From contig CM049311.1 in the NCBI GenBank assembly GCA_026874595.1, positions 53,695,676-53,759,675 of the forward strand: 64,000 bases of DNA, read 5' to 3'. Shown here piece by piece: positions 11,889-25,372 of this stretch. A program made the position numbers and the translations under genes. Every line of letters starts with the position of its first letter. The first letter of the stretch is position 1. The DNA is from Sipunculus nudus (lineage: Eukaryota; Annelida; Sipuncula; Golfingiida; Sipunculidae). Below the pieces are notes generated by a model, which saw only the letters and a list, made by a program, of their open reading frames with translations, did no database searches and was not told where the DNA came from.

Positions 11889-14504
11889 ACAAGGGACCTA
11901 TGGGTCACGACGCTCAGCTGTTATATATGATAAAAAAATATTATTTAGAAATGAGGCACATGCTGGTTTTGTGTGATAATAAATATAAGCTGTATTATGA
12001 GTTGTTGTTGTTTAGCTTATGTATGATTTTGATAGTACCTTTGGAGACAGGGAAGAGGATTGATTTCATTTATTTTATTAACAAATGGAGTACTACTGTC
12101 ACACAGATTTTGACTTGGCCATATAACTTATAAGCAGAACATATAATATAAGAGTTTAACTATTTATTAAAAAAATTACAAATATTGTCCCAAATATAAT
12201 CTTTATTAAAAATAATAAGAGAATCATATGATTTTTTAAAATGAAATATAACTGATATGATTATTAAAATAATATTAAAGAATATATTCATGAATGCATT
12301 CATGAATACATTTTGAAAGTATTTGCACGAGTATTCATATACTTTCATTTTTACCTGAATTCCCATTCTTTATACAAGAAATTTTATAATGGAGTACATA
12401 ATCATATTCGTATTTAAATACAATTACAAAGTATTCACACCATGTCTGGTATTTATTCAGTTTTCACCAAACAATGATGTTGAGAATCCAGAATATACAA
12501 AATTCACACATTTTATTAATGATCATAAGTACCTGGTTTTATGGCTTTTATTTATATTAAAAAATAACTGTAGAAAATTCATTTTGGACTAATTTCACAT
12601 CAATGTACACACTAGACACAGTAGGAATCTAGATTAATATTATCAACTGCATCTTTGTCTATCATTAATTTCCTTCATATAATCCTTAATGATTAGTAAT
12701 GAATAATATGATTTACTTCTTTATCATTAAAAATGAACTGAAAAATGCCATAGGTGACTGCATGGTGTTATTTGGAATATGTGACATTCTACCCATCGAT
12801 ACAAGATTCTTATATCATCAGTAACTGCAAGTTAATTTCCTGTTATTATAAACTAACAAATTCCTTTTCTATTTTTCTTTAATTTGTTATTAAAAACCAA
12901 TAAAAATTTATTAATTTATTGTTTATTGTTATGTTGTTGGTTAAAACTACTAGATGAGTTGGGTTGAACACCTGGATCAACTGTGGCTGGCCATAAGCTG
13001 CCTGGATTCTCCCCTCAAGCGTGCATAATTTGATGAAAGGTCAACAAGGTCAACATACAGGTGACTCAAGAGGGGCTGGAGAGAGCCAAAGTCTGACAGG
13101 GTCTCATAAAAAACATTAATAAAAGCTACAATATTTGGCAAATTTCTTTCAGCTTTCTAAACTAAAAAGCTGAAATCCTTATGTGTGCATGATATGAAAA
13201 TTATATCAACAGTGCTCACGGGAAACAAACGTGCCATGGTCACAGTTGGGCAAAATTTAAGGTACTAATTTTATATTTATACTAATAACTTAAAAAATTT
13301 GAAAAATTCAGAACTAATTTTGGGTATTCAATTGAATCTTGATTAAATAATGTTACATCCCTGACAAAAAAGATCTCTAGCTTCAGCAATGCCCTTGTTA
13401 AGGGAGTAAATATATTTCTTGATTTTTTACAAAGTGCATTATGTTTGGGCCCATAACTTAAAAAAAATACACAATACTGACATCATTTCTGGCATGTGCA
13501 TAGTGAATGTATAGAAAAATATGTATATTATATATGATCAAAGTCAGATCAGTGGTTTTGATATTAGGCAGTCTTAAAGTGTAACATTGGGTTTTTAATG
13601 GAAAAATGAAGTTTTTCATTGATATCTCGAAGGAATTAAGTCCTAGTGACCAAATTCTTGACATGGTAGGGGATTTTGGAGAAATCTGTATGCCAAATTT
13701 AAGGAACTTAGAGCTGAAGCTCGGGAGCTGAGCTCTAGCAAACTGCATAACACTAGCAATATGTGACATGGTGCTTAAAAACTTGAATAAAATCTACAGT
13801 TTTTGATCAACTGGTTTCAAATTTTTGGTGTTAACAGTTGAAATGCTAACAAAAACATGCTGTGAAAATTAAATCCACAGCAGTTACAGCAAAAAAAACG
13901 TGCCATGGTCAAAGTTGGGCAAAATTTAAGGTACCAATTTTTTATTTTTGCTAATATTTTTAAAAATTTAAAAGATTTTGATCTAATTTTGGGTATACAA
14001 TTTAATTTTGATTAATAAAAGTAATATTACTGGAAAAAAAGTGCTGAGCTTTTACAAGTTTTGTGTTAAGTGATAAAATTTCTTTCCTGATTATTTACAA
14101 AATGCATTATGTTTGGGCCCATAACTTTTTTAAATTAAATAATACAGACCTAATTTCTAGCATGTACATAGGAATTATATAGAGGATTATTTATAGGAAA
14201 TATGAGGAAAAACAGATGAGTGGTTTTGATATTAGGCAGTCCTAAAGTGTGAAAATAGGTTTTTAATAAAAAATTGAGGTTTTTCCTTAATTTCTCAAAG
14301 GAATGAAGTCGCAAAGACCCAGTTTTCGGCTTGGTAGGAGATCTTGGGGACATCTAACATTATGCTGAATTTTGGATTCCTAGGTCTTACGGTTTCAAAA
14401 CGTGCCACATCTACGGACGGACGGACGGACGGACGGACAGACGGACGGACGACGGACAATGGACCACGACTATAGCTCAGATGACTTATAGTCAGCTGAG
14501 CTAA
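11889..14504 (+). mobile_element. Alpha element, copy a
   Basis: The 5' end ACAAGGGACCTATGGGTCAC is at 11889. The 3' end is the hairpin TAGCTCAG..CTGAGCTA followed by an A-run at 14472-14508, preceded by a GGAC-type microsatellite. It is inserted in a beta copy at ATGCAGTTAGAAA|AAATAAAC; intact versions of that site are at 21228-21240 and 31960-31975. Near-identical by eye to copy b (25373-27986). Short AT-rich open frames inside are not convincing genes. Confidence 0.85.
14403..14453. repeat. GGAC microsatellite within the alpha 3' region
   Basis: Repeated GGAC/GGACA units just before the alpha 3' hairpin. Equivalent tracts lie at about 27903-27940, 39250-39297, 39972-40020 and 56470-56525, so the tract is part of the element. 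Confidence 0.85.
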
Positions 14505-14675
14505 AAAAATAAACAAAATCCGATATAGTTTTTTGGATGACTGATTATTTGCAATCAATTTGGTGATGCTAGCTCCTGCGGTTTTTGAGATAGCTATGGT
14601 TAACATACAGACGACGCACGACACACGACGGACGAGGCTGCACCATCGCATAAGCTCACAGGTTCGCTAAAAAAA

Positions 14676-14753
14676 AAGGGACCCATGGGTCACATCGCTA
14701 CGCTGAATTTTGGAAAAATATTAGTAACTGCAAAATATTTTTATTTCTTTTGG
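14676..14753 (+). mobile_element. Alpha 5' fragment
   Basis: AAGGGACCCATGGGTCACAT and about 60 following bases resemble the alpha copy at 5278. It is cut off by the inverted alpha copy starting at 14754. Confidence 0.6.
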
Positions 14754-17700
14754 TTTTTAGCTCAGCTGACTATAAGTCATCTGAGCTATAGTCATGGTCC
14801 ACTGTCCGTTGTCCGTCCATCTGTCTGTCCATCCGTCCGTCTGTCTGTCTGGATGTCCGTCCGTAAGACTGGCACGTTTTGACACCGTTGGACCTACGAA
14901 TCTGAATATCAGCATACAGTTAGATGTCCCCAAAATCTACTACCATGCCAAAAATTGGGTCAATAGGACTTCGTTCCTTTGAGATATTAAGGAAAAACCT
15001 CAATTTTTTATTAGAAATCTATTTTCACACTTCAGGACTGCCTAATATCAAAACTACTCATCTGGTTTTCTTCATATTTACCATAAATATTCCTCTATAT
15101 AGTTCCTATGTACATGCCAGATATGAAGTCAGTATTATATAATTTAAAAAAGTTATGGGCCCAAACATAATGGACTTTATAAAAAAATCAGGAAGATATT
15201 TGATCACTTAAGACCAAAAGTGTTAAAGGTAGGGACTTTTTTCCAGTAATACAACTTTAATTAATCAAAATTTAATTGTATACCAAAAATTAGATCAAAA
15301 TCTGTTAAATTTTTTTAAATATTGGCAAAAATATAAAATTGGTACCTTAAATTTTGCCCAACTTTGGCCATGGCACGTTTTTTCCTGAATGTACTGTGGA
15401 TTTAATTTTCACACCATGTATACATAAGGATTTAATCTGTTAAAATCTGAAATTTGAAAATAAAAGCTGCAAAATTAGGCTAGTTATTGAATTTTTTTGG
15501 AGGCTCTTGTTGTATTCCCTTACATTGTCAAGCAGTCCACATTGATGACTGTAGGTCATTCAGTGCACATCTCTATGCTCCCCAGGCTGTTGACATAATT
15601 TTAGATGTCCCAAAAATCTCCTACCATACCGAAAATTGGGTCATTAGGACTTTGTTCCTTCGAGATATTAAGGAAAAAAAACTCTGTTTTCCATAAAAAA
15701 AAACCATTGTTACACTTCAAGGCTGCCTAATATCAAAACCACTGATCTGTTTTTGATCGTATTTAGTATTCACATTCTTTTATACATTTTCTATGAACAT
15801 ACCAAAAATTAGGTCAGTATTGGGTATTATTTTAAGTTATGGGCCAAAACAATGCAATTTTTTTAAAAATCAGGAAATATATTTACTCACCTAACATGAG
15901 AATTGCTGAACCTAGAGACTTTTTTTTCAGGAATATAACTTTATTTAATCAAGATTCAATTGTTTAACCAAAATTAGATCTGAATTTTGCAAATTTTTCA
16001 AGTTATTAGCATAAATAAAAAATCAATACCTTACATTTTGTCCAACTTTTGCACTGTTGATTTAATTTTCCCAGCATATATGCATAAGGATTCAATCTTT
16101 TAAAATCTGAACTTTCAAAAGAAATTGATTGGAATGAATAGCTTTTATTCATATTTTCATACAGCATGTCAAGTGTTGTTTACATCTAGCCCACCTAGTA
16201 GTACAGCCTTCACTTGCATTATGTAACCCACCCCAGGCAGCTTACCTTGGCCCAGCTTGGCCACTACTAGCAGGCTTCCCCTCTGCCCTGCACTCATCCC
16301 CCCAGCTGGTGCATAAACTAGATGAATGTTATAACTTTTCTGTATTTTATTTTATTCTTGGACATGCTACATTTTAGATTTTGTATTTTACCACCAGGGT
16401 TACAATGATTAAAGTGTACATTTAATTGTGTCCACAAAGTGGTGTATTGCTGTGAAAGTGTGGATGTTCATGAGATAAGTAATTCCTTACTTCAGAAGAG
16501 TAAGAACTTCCCCAGGTGTGAAATTGACTATTAATTCCAGTAATTAATTAAAACTGGGATAGTAATAAGCACAATGATATTGTTTGTCCCTCATTCAACT
16601 AACGGTGTGTATACTTTATTTGAAAAGATGTTTTATTTTATCAAATTTACTTTTATTTTATTTTGGTGAATAAAAATTAAGCATGTACTGAAAACTCCAA
16701 TGTGCAAAACTTTTTAATAGTGATTCAAGGAATATTCTTGTAGATGCCATGTTGTGGCATTATTTTCTTTTAAAATCAGTTTAAACATTTATGATTTAAA
16801 AATAATAAAATATATGTGTATGCATAATATGACCCAATGTTTTTTACTCTGTATATATAATGATTACAACTTTTGCAACAATTCTAATATTTTAACTTAT
16901 ATTTTCAGGTTTTTTAATTAAAAATTTATAAACCTGTTAATAAAAAAATGATTCAGATAAAAACTTCTTAATGGAAAAAGTGGATCTGCTTAAAAAAATA
17001 GGATTATATATAAACTTAAATGCATTATTCTCTTGAAAGTGAAATAAAGGTATTAGTCGATTCTGTCCACTTGCCTGTCCATCTGTAAATTTTCGTATGC
17101 AACACAGTATCTCAAAACTTTTACTGTTTTTCTTCATGACAGTCTTGTATTAGTTTGCAATCATATATTTAGAACTTTACTATAACCAAGTAGGAGGGCC
17201 CCTTTCCTCTTAGCTTTTCATATTCTTATATAAATGAAAAACATTACAATCGAATATTTCTACATCCACCTTCGTGCTGCCCTCACTTTTCCCTTCTCCG
17301 AACCCCATCCCAAAGTTAGCCTCAGTAAGCAAGAACAAGATGAATCAGATATATTCATACTTTAATATTTTGTATAACTATTCGTCCATAGGTACCTATG
17401 TACATGCCAGAAATTATGTCAATATTGTGTAATATGTAGACATAGTGGGCATCACAATAATGTACCTTGTCAAGACTAAAGAGATATTGTGTCATACAGT
17501 CCCATATTCATAAATCACTTCATCAGCATAGTTAATCATAACATCATATCTGTCAAATTGAACGCTTGCAGACTACCATACACTTTAGATCCTTCAACAA
17601 ATAGCCTTATCATCATTCTACTACTGCTTATTACTGCTGTCATTGCATTCATATTTGCTCAAATATATCACAATTTTCAACCCCTCCTAAATAAATAAAA

Positions 17701-17907
17701 AATAAACCACTTTATTTGACTATATTAATCCATCAGTCAGGTAATTTCATTTATCATTTACTCACATATTACATTACATTCCTTTATAATAGCCCAACAT
17801 GTACATGATATTCATAAGCTTTATCGACTCGATATAGTATCACAGTGGAGAAACATTTATAGTCCAATCACGATCAGCTGAGCGCTGTGACCAATGGGTC
17901 CCTTGTT
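14754..17907 (-). mobile_element. Alpha element, inverted copy d
   Basis: Read on the minus strand it starts with AACAAGGGACCCATTGGTCAC (complement of 17887-17907) and ends in the TAGCTCAG..CTGAGCTA hairpin (complement of 14758-14790). It is about 3.15 kb, longer than the other copies, and appears composite: two stretches (about 14885-15430 and 15595-16110) each resemble the alpha 3' interior. It contains the empty site for gamma copy A near 16770. No gene recognised. Confidence 0.75.
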
Positions 17908-18600
17908 CATGTATATTATCATTAGAAAAGCTATGAGAAAATGGCCCTGCTAAAATGAAACCCTGTAAATTATAGAATAAAAGACATGAGCTAAACCATT
18001 TAGTGATGCACCAAGGGAACAAATAGGCCTACGGTAAGTGTTATATAAAAGTAACATTTCATAAACAAATAATGTGTGAAGGTAATTAAGTTTTCAAAAG
18101 TTAAATAATATATGGCCATATGAGTTAAAAATTAATCCAACAAAGTTTGACCAATATTCCTAATTTTAATACTAAGTTAACAGTGTTATTCACACCTAGG
18201 CCCTGCCAACTTTAAGAGATATGAATGAAATACTACAAAGTAGTTATATCTTCTTAAATCTTGTCAGTAAGCATTTACATTAGATTCTAATATTTTATCA
18301 CATTTGAATATTAGGATTAAATTCCTGAATTTTTTTTTTCTTTAAAACAATCAAAATTGTCCAAGTCTCATCAAAAAGAATTTATTTAACATTAAAATTA
18401 TAAGATTCATCTTGTTCATTAGTCCTGTGTATTGAAAGGGTGGGTGGGGGGAGGGGTCTCCTTTGTTACTGTTTGTTGCTGAAATAATGTTAATTTTAAG
18501 ATTCATCTAGTTCATAGTACAGGTCTGTCAACAGAATGGGGGTGAAGTGGGGGGGGGGGGGGGGGGCGGGGTATGCCAGAGAAAAAGGCTCCCTGTGGTA
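17908..18600. other. AT-rich sequence with a long G-run
   Basis: No gene or named family was seen. An uninterrupted G tract with one C lies at 18549-18571. Upstream is ordinary AT-rich intronic sequence. Confidence 0.5.
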
Positions 18601-18835
18601 TGGTATTAACTGCAGACAGCCTGATCAAGCTCAACTCAGTGGAGAGAGCTGCACTGAATGACCTACAGTCACTCAAGTGGACTGCTTGACAATGTAAGGG
18701 AATACAACAAGAGCCTCCAAAATAAATTCAATTACTAGCCTAATTTTGCAACTTTTATTTTCAAATTTCAGATTTTAACAGATTATATCCTCAAGTGCAC
18801 ATGCTGTGAAAATTAAATCCACAGTACTTACAGGA
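18601..18835 (+). mobile_element. Alpha interior fragment
   Basis: Matches (in reverse) the interior of copy d around 15370-15590, including CATGCTGTGAAAATTAAATC. It is cut by the beta 5' end at 18836. Confidence 0.6.
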
Positions 18836-19523
18836 AACAAGGCCTACAGGCCTAATGCGAACCTGTGCATATGGAAATACACCAGGTATAATACTTCAAT
18901 GCTGGACCATTACACCTCATGTGTATGAACAATGCAAGTAGTAAACATTTTGAATAAGAAACAAGGCCTACAGGCCTAACGCGAACCTGTGCATATGGAT
19001 ATACACCAGGTATAACGCTTCAATGCTGAACCACTACTTTTCATATATATGAACAATGCAAATACTAAACATTTTGAACAAGAAACAATACACAAACATC
19101 ACTGCTGAAATTCTGGCATGGGTGCACACAACACAAAAATTATTGTAGGTGGCACCACCAGTCTTGTATATGACAAAGCTATTTGACATGTATAAATATG
19201 CCAAATTTCAGGCTGATATATCAACTTTTTCCCTAGAATTAAGCAGGCACATACACTTTGCAAAAGTCATTGTAGATGGCAACACCTGTCTTGTGAATGA
19301 GAAAGCCATTTAAGACACATAGACAGGTCAGAATATCAGGCCAATACATCAAACTTACCTTGAGTCTGATGCACGGGGCTGACCAGGCTTAGGTGAGAAA
19401 GGCTGTTGCCCCGAGTGTACTGTGACAAATTACTGGCTCAGGCTACTGCACTGAGTGAACTCTTGACCTGCACCTGGCTAGACTGAGTGAACTTTTGACC
19501 TGTACCTGGCTGCACTGAATGAA

Positions 19524-19620
19524 CATGAGGTGATCACATGATACTCATGAGGTGATCACATGCTACCCATGAAATGATCACATGCTGCCCATGAGGTGAT
19601 CACATGCCTTGTGCTTGGCT
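19524..19620. repeat. Short tandem repeat around CATGAGGTGATCACATG
   Basis: Four imperfect ~23-bp units built on CATGAGGTGATCACATG, an imperfect palindrome with a TGATCA core. Shorter versions are at 22282-22322 and 58792-58878 in other beta copies. Confidence 0.85.
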
Positions 19621-22600
19621 GCACTGATTGAACTCTTGACCTAAATCTGGCTGCACTGAATGAACTCTTGATCTGTTGCCAAATCTGAAACAGTTGGCAG
19701 TTTCTCAACCTATTCAAGAAACATACACAATCTTGGCCTGTTATGTAACTCTGCTAAAATTTATCCAACACAAACCATTTGAACAAACTTGAGAAGGCTC
19801 GCCTCTGGGATCATTTCTGTAAAATATTGAACAATTTGGCTGGACTCTTTACAAGAAGAGGTTTTTTTCAGCTTTTCTCCGGTAAAATCTAAGTAAATGC
19901 AGATAGCAAAAATAAGCTGAATCCATCAACATTTGATATGTGACTGATAATTGCATAAAATCTGGAGATGGTAGCTCCTGCTATTCCTGAGAAATTATGA
20001 ATAGTGTACAGATGATATGTAATATCATAAATCTACATTTTTTAAAAGCTTTTAAAAAACATTCTTGACAATATTTTCCATAGATATTCTGAAATCTAAA
20101 TGTCTAGAGGCATGATGCAATGGATGCTGATAAACTGGTGCTAGGCTAGATGTATCTGCTTCATGCAGCTAACATATATGGTAAAATGACTCAATTCAAT
20201 CTTTATAATTCAGCCAAAATTCATTTTTTGGAACCATAAAAGACAATTATTATTAGAATGATTCAGGGAATTATTCTTGCAAAATATTAAACAAACTGGC
20301 CTCAGTATCATCAGTCGAAAAACGTTTTGTAGGTTTATAACTCATATGGGGAAAATACAGCAAAATGGCAACATTCAGCTTCCCATAACTCAGCCTAAAA
20401 TCATTGTACCAAAACCATTTGAACAAACTTGAATTATCAACATCTAAGGATAATTAATGTATGAGATTTAAGAATTTGGCCCAGTGGTTTTTGAGAAGAA
20501 GATTTTTGTAGCCACTCAGCTAACATGGGCTGTTATGGCATATGACTAAATTCAGCTTCCCATAACTTAGCCAAAAGTCACTGAACTGAGACCATTTGAA
20601 CAAACTTGAATTATCAACATCTAAGGATAATTAATGTGCAAGATTTAAGAATTTGGCCCAGTGGTTTTTGAGAAGAAGATTTTAGTAGCCACTTAGCTAA
20701 AATGGGCTGTTATGGCATATGACTAAATTAAGCTTCCCATAACTTAGCCAAAAGTCACTGAACTGAGACCATTTGAACAAACTTCAGAAAGCACTACCCT
20801 AGGATCATTTCTGTGCGATATTAAAACATTTTGGCCATATGGTTTAAGAGAAGAAGTTTTTTGTAGCCCTCAGTGTGATACAGGCACTAATGACTCCGTA
20901 CAAAAAAGGCCGATGCAGGTGGCGCCACCAATACCTCAATTTAAGATATGACATATGTGACCAAAATTGGCATAAAATTTGGTGATGATAGCTCTAGCCG
21001 TTTCTGAGATTTAAATTTTAATATGCTTTTTTGTACAGTTAACAAAGTTCAACCTCCTGTAACTCGGCCAAAAATCTCCAAACTGGAACCATTCAAACAA
21101 ACTTGAGAAAGATTGTTCCAGGGATCATTTCTGTAAAATATTGGACAATTTGGCTGGACAGTTTCGGAGAAGAAGATTTTTAAAGCTTTTTTAGCTTTTT
21201 CCCTATAAAATCTAAGAAAATGCAGTTAGAAAAAAAATAAACAAAATCCGATATAGTTTTTGGATGACTGATTATTTGCAAAATATTTGGTGATGCTAGC
21301 TCCTGCCGTTTTTGAGATAGCTATGGTTAACATACAGACGACCAACGACGGACGACGCCGCACCATCGCATAAGCTCACAGGTTTGCTAACAATTACACA
21401 AATATCACTATTGAAATTCTGGCATGGGTACACACAACACAAAAATGATTGTAGCTGGCACTGCCAGTCTTGTATACAATAAAGTTATCTGAGATATATA
21501 CAAATGCCCAATTTCAGACTGATATATCAAGCCCCTCCTGAGAAATAAGCAGGGACACACACTGTGCAAAAATTATTGTAGGTGGCACCACCAGTCTGGT
21601 ATAGGACAAAGCTATTCGATATGTATAAATATGCCCAATTTCAGGCAGATATATCAAATTCCTCTGTAGAAATAAGCAGGCACATACACTGTGCAAAAGT
21701 CATTGTAAGTGGCGACACCTGTCTTGTGAACGAGAAAGCCATCAAAGACAAATAGACAGGTCAAAGTATCAGGTCCATACATCAAACTTACCTTGAGTCT
21801 GATGCATGGGGCTGAACAGGCTTAGGTGAGAAAGGCAGTTGCCTCGAGTGAACTGTGACAAATTTGCTGGCTCAGGCTACTGTACTGAGTGATCTCATGA
21901 CCTGCACCTGGCTAGACTGAGTGAACTTTTGACCTGTACCTGGCTGCACTGAGTGAACTCTTGACCTGTTGCATAATCTGACAAAGTTGGCACTCTGCCA
22001 AAGCTATAAATAGATCCAGGCTGAACTTTGGTGCAAAATCTGATGCAGTATGCAGTCTGCCAATGCTATAAATAGAATGCAGCTACTGCATTGAGTGTAC
22101 TCCTGACCCATACCTGGCTGCACTGAGTGAACTCTTGACCTGTTGCCTAATCTGATACATTTTGCAGTGTGGCAGAGCTATAAAAAGATCCAGACTGACC
22201 TTGAGCCTGTTGCCAAATGTGAAATAGTAGCCAGACCTTTGCATAAGCTCATGCAGGGGCCCTGCCCTGAGGGGCATGACACCCATGAAGTGATCACATG
22301 GTGCCCATGAGGTGATCACATGCCTTGTGCTGGCTGCACTGATTGAACACTTGACCTAAATCTGGCTGCACTGAATGAACTCTTGATCTGTTGCCAAATC
22401 TGAAACAGTTGGCAGTTTCTCAACCTATTTAAAGATACACAATCTTGGCCTGTTTGTAAAACTGTTTACACATACTAAAAGACTTTGGCTAAAATGCTTT
22501 TTTTTTCAAGCTGACATAATCTTAAACTTGTTATCAAAATATCTAGATTGATAAAAGATGCAGTCCTTTTATTGTTAAAGGTCCAATAATTCTGCCAAAA

Positions 22601-23816
22601 ATCATTCAAGTAAGCTTGAACAAAGGCCACCTATGAATAATTTTTGTGCAATGTTACGGAAGTTATAATTGAAACAATCATTTTGTAGAAGAACAGTTTT
22701 GCAGTCCTCAGTTTGAAATAGACATAATAATGGCCATAAGACCAACTTAAGCTTTTCTGATATGATTGAAAGAACCATGTCCTAGGATAGTTCTTTTGAA
22801 AAATTGAACAATTCAATTTGAAAGTTTCATCAAAAACATTTCAAGCTGAAAGAGGCTAAAATTGTGAGGTTTTGCCCATAAAAAACAGGTCAATGTAGGT
22901 GGTACCACAAAATCTGCAATTTCAAATATGAGTCATGTGACCATCATTTGCACAATACTTGGTAATGCTAGCTTCTGTCAGTTCTGAGATTACTTTGTCA
23001 GTATGCTTACTTGGCCAAATGACTGTTAAAATTCATGTAACTCCACTAATATTCATCAAATGCAAACCATTTGAACATACTTGAGAGGGCTTGCCTCTGG
23101 GATCATTTCTGTAAAATATTGAAAAATTTGGCTGGACCCGTTACAAGACTTTAAAAGTTTTTCAGCTTTTTCCCTATAATATCTAAGTAAATGCAGATAG
23201 CAAAAAAATAAGCTAAATCCCACAAAATTTTATATGTGACAGATTATTGCATAAAATCTGGGGCTGGTAGCTCCTGCTATTCCTGAGAAATTATGGGTTA
23301 ATGTACAGATAACCAATGACCCCCGTACAAAAAAAAGGTCAATGCAGGTGGCACCACCAATACCTGAATTTCATATATGACTCATGTGACCAACACTGGC
23401 ATAAAATTTGGTGATGATAGCTCTGGCTGTTTCTGAGACTGTCATTTTAGTGTGCTTTTTTCGACAGATTAAGTTTCCTGTAACTCGTCCAAAATTCACC
23501 AAACTTGAACCTTTCGAACAAACTTGAGAGAGATGGTATAAAAGATTATTTCTGTGAAATATTGAACAATTTGGCTTGACTGTTTTTAAGGAGAAGATTT
23601 TTAGAGTTTTTTTTTAAGCTTTTTCTCTATAAAATCTAAGAAAATGCAGGTTCTCAGATGGCTAATATTTTGCATTAAATTTCATAATGCTAGCTCAAGT
23701 CGTTTTAGAAATAATATTGGTTAACATACAGACGACAGATGACGGACACTGCCACGCCATCGCATTAGCCAACAGGTTCGCTAAAAATTACTACAGATGC
23801 ATACTGAATGCAAAAA

Positions 23817-24711
23817 CTAAAATACGGGTAGTCGACAAGCGACTACGTGTATCCGCCAAAATCAGAGAAGGACGGGTGAAGTGAGGCATGGATTGAGTGG
23901 CAAGGGGATATAGAGTTACATGTGTTAAATATTTGAATGGATCTGTGCCAAATAAACATGATTGTAGGTGGCGCCACCTTTTATTTGAACGAGAAATTAT
24001 CCAAGATATATACACATGCAAACATTTCATGTGGAAAAGTCAAACCACTGCAGAGATATGAGTGATTTTATCCCACAGCAGACAAACAGATGGACGCTGT
24101 GCAAAAATGGCTGCAGGTGGCGCCACCATTTTTGTTCATGTTATAAAGCTATCCAAGGGCTACATTTGTGTAAATTTTTTTTCCTGATTGGTCAAACGGT
24201 TCCCGAGATGAGCTTGGATGTCTGCAGCGTTAATGTGAATGTAGGTGGCGCCACCTGTCATAAAATCAAGAAAGCTATCTAGGATGTATACGCATGCCGA
24301 ATTTTAGGTGAATTAGTCAAACCACTGCAGAGATATGAGTGATTTTAACCCAAGGCAGACAAACAGATGGACACTGTGCAAACACGGATGCAGTACCATT
24401 TTTTGGGTATGTTATAAAGCTATCCCAGGGCTACATTTGTGTAAAAAAAAATTTCCGGATCGGTCAAACGGTTCCTGAGATATATGGGTTTATGTGTGGA
24501 AACAGACGCACAAACGGACGCTGGGCAGAGACGAAAGGTCAGAGGTCAAGGTCACTTGGTTAGGCACCAGTTCACATGTGACCCGATAATTTGTGTAAGT
24601 TTCGGAAAAATCTGTCCAGTAGTCTCAGAGGAGTTCTCCGGAACAAACGCGGCGGCGGCGGAACCCGGTCAAAATCATAGTATCCGCAAAACTTCGTTTT
24701 GGCGGATACAA
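23817..24711 (-). mobile_element. Gamma Helitron-like element, copy C
   Basis: Left end CTAAAATACGG, then hairpin GTAGTCGACAAGCGACTAC (7-bp stem, 5-base loop, 23828-23846). The right end is a second hairpin GTATCCGCAAAAC..GTTTTGGCGGATAC. The host reads GAATGCAAAA|TTAAAAT at 10731-10745 and 30774-30789. The terminus reads TTAG on the minus strand instead of CTAG. No gene inside. Confidence 0.8.
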
Positions 24712-25372
24712 TTATAAAACAGATACATCTCACTAATGGCAAAATCTTGAATTAATTTGAGTATGGATACCAATTATTTATAATTTGAATTATCAACATC
24801 TAAGGATAATTAATGTGTAAGATTTAAGAATTTGGCCAAGTGGTTTTTTTTTAGAAGATCTTTGTAGCCACTGAGCTAAAATGGGCTGTTATGGCATATG
24901 ACTAAATTCAGCTTCCCTTAACTCAGCCAAAAGTCACTGAACTGTGACCATTTGAACAAACTTCAGAAAGCACTACCCTAGGATCATAAACAATTTGGCC
25001 ATATGGTTTCAGAAAAGAAGTTTTTTGTAGCTGTCAGTATGATACAGGCACTGATGACCCCCGTACAAAAAAGGCTGATGCAGGTGGCGCCACCTCTCAT
25101 GTGACCAACGTTGGCATAAAATTTGGTGATGATAGCTCCAGCTGTTTCTGAGATTTTAATTTTTGTATGCTTTTTTGGACAGATGACAAAGTTCAACTTC
25201 CTGTACCTTGGCCAAAAATCACCAAATTTAACTATTGGATCAAACTTGAGAGAGATTGTTCCAGGAATCATTTCTGTGAAATATTGGACAATTTGGCTGA
25301 ACAGTTTCAGAGAAAAAGTTTTTAAAGCTCTTAGCTTTTTCCCTATAAAATCATAGAAAATGCAGTTAGCCA

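Larger units (their letters stand above)
7688..14663 (+). mobile_element. Beta-family composite with nested gamma and alpha copies
   Basis: A beta 5' end (AACAAGGCCTACAGG) lies at 7688 and a second at 7865, inserted in the first at CACACAACAC. The interior then runs through a gamma copy (8060-9805), degenerate beta modules (9806-11888) and an alpha copy (11889-14504). It closes at 14645-14663 with CATAAGCTCACAGGTTCGCT and AAAA. The 5' segment GCGAACCTGTG is the reverse complement of the 3' tip CACAGGTTCGC. Beta modules repeat about every 240 bp with phrases such as AACTCAGCCAAAA, CCATTTGAACAAACTT and GGATCATTTCTGTG. No transposase or replicase reading frame is present, so it is non-autonomous. 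Confidence 0.75.

Noticed and set aside
11900-12592. Short hydrophobic frames repeated at 25385, 36705 and elsewhere
   Set aside because: They recur only because they lie in copies of the same alpha element, are AT-rich and have no recognisable domain.
16937-17137. Small protein shared with 5486-5686
   Set aside because: Both are the same alpha interior segment in opposite orientation; similarity is repeat ancestry, not coding conservation.
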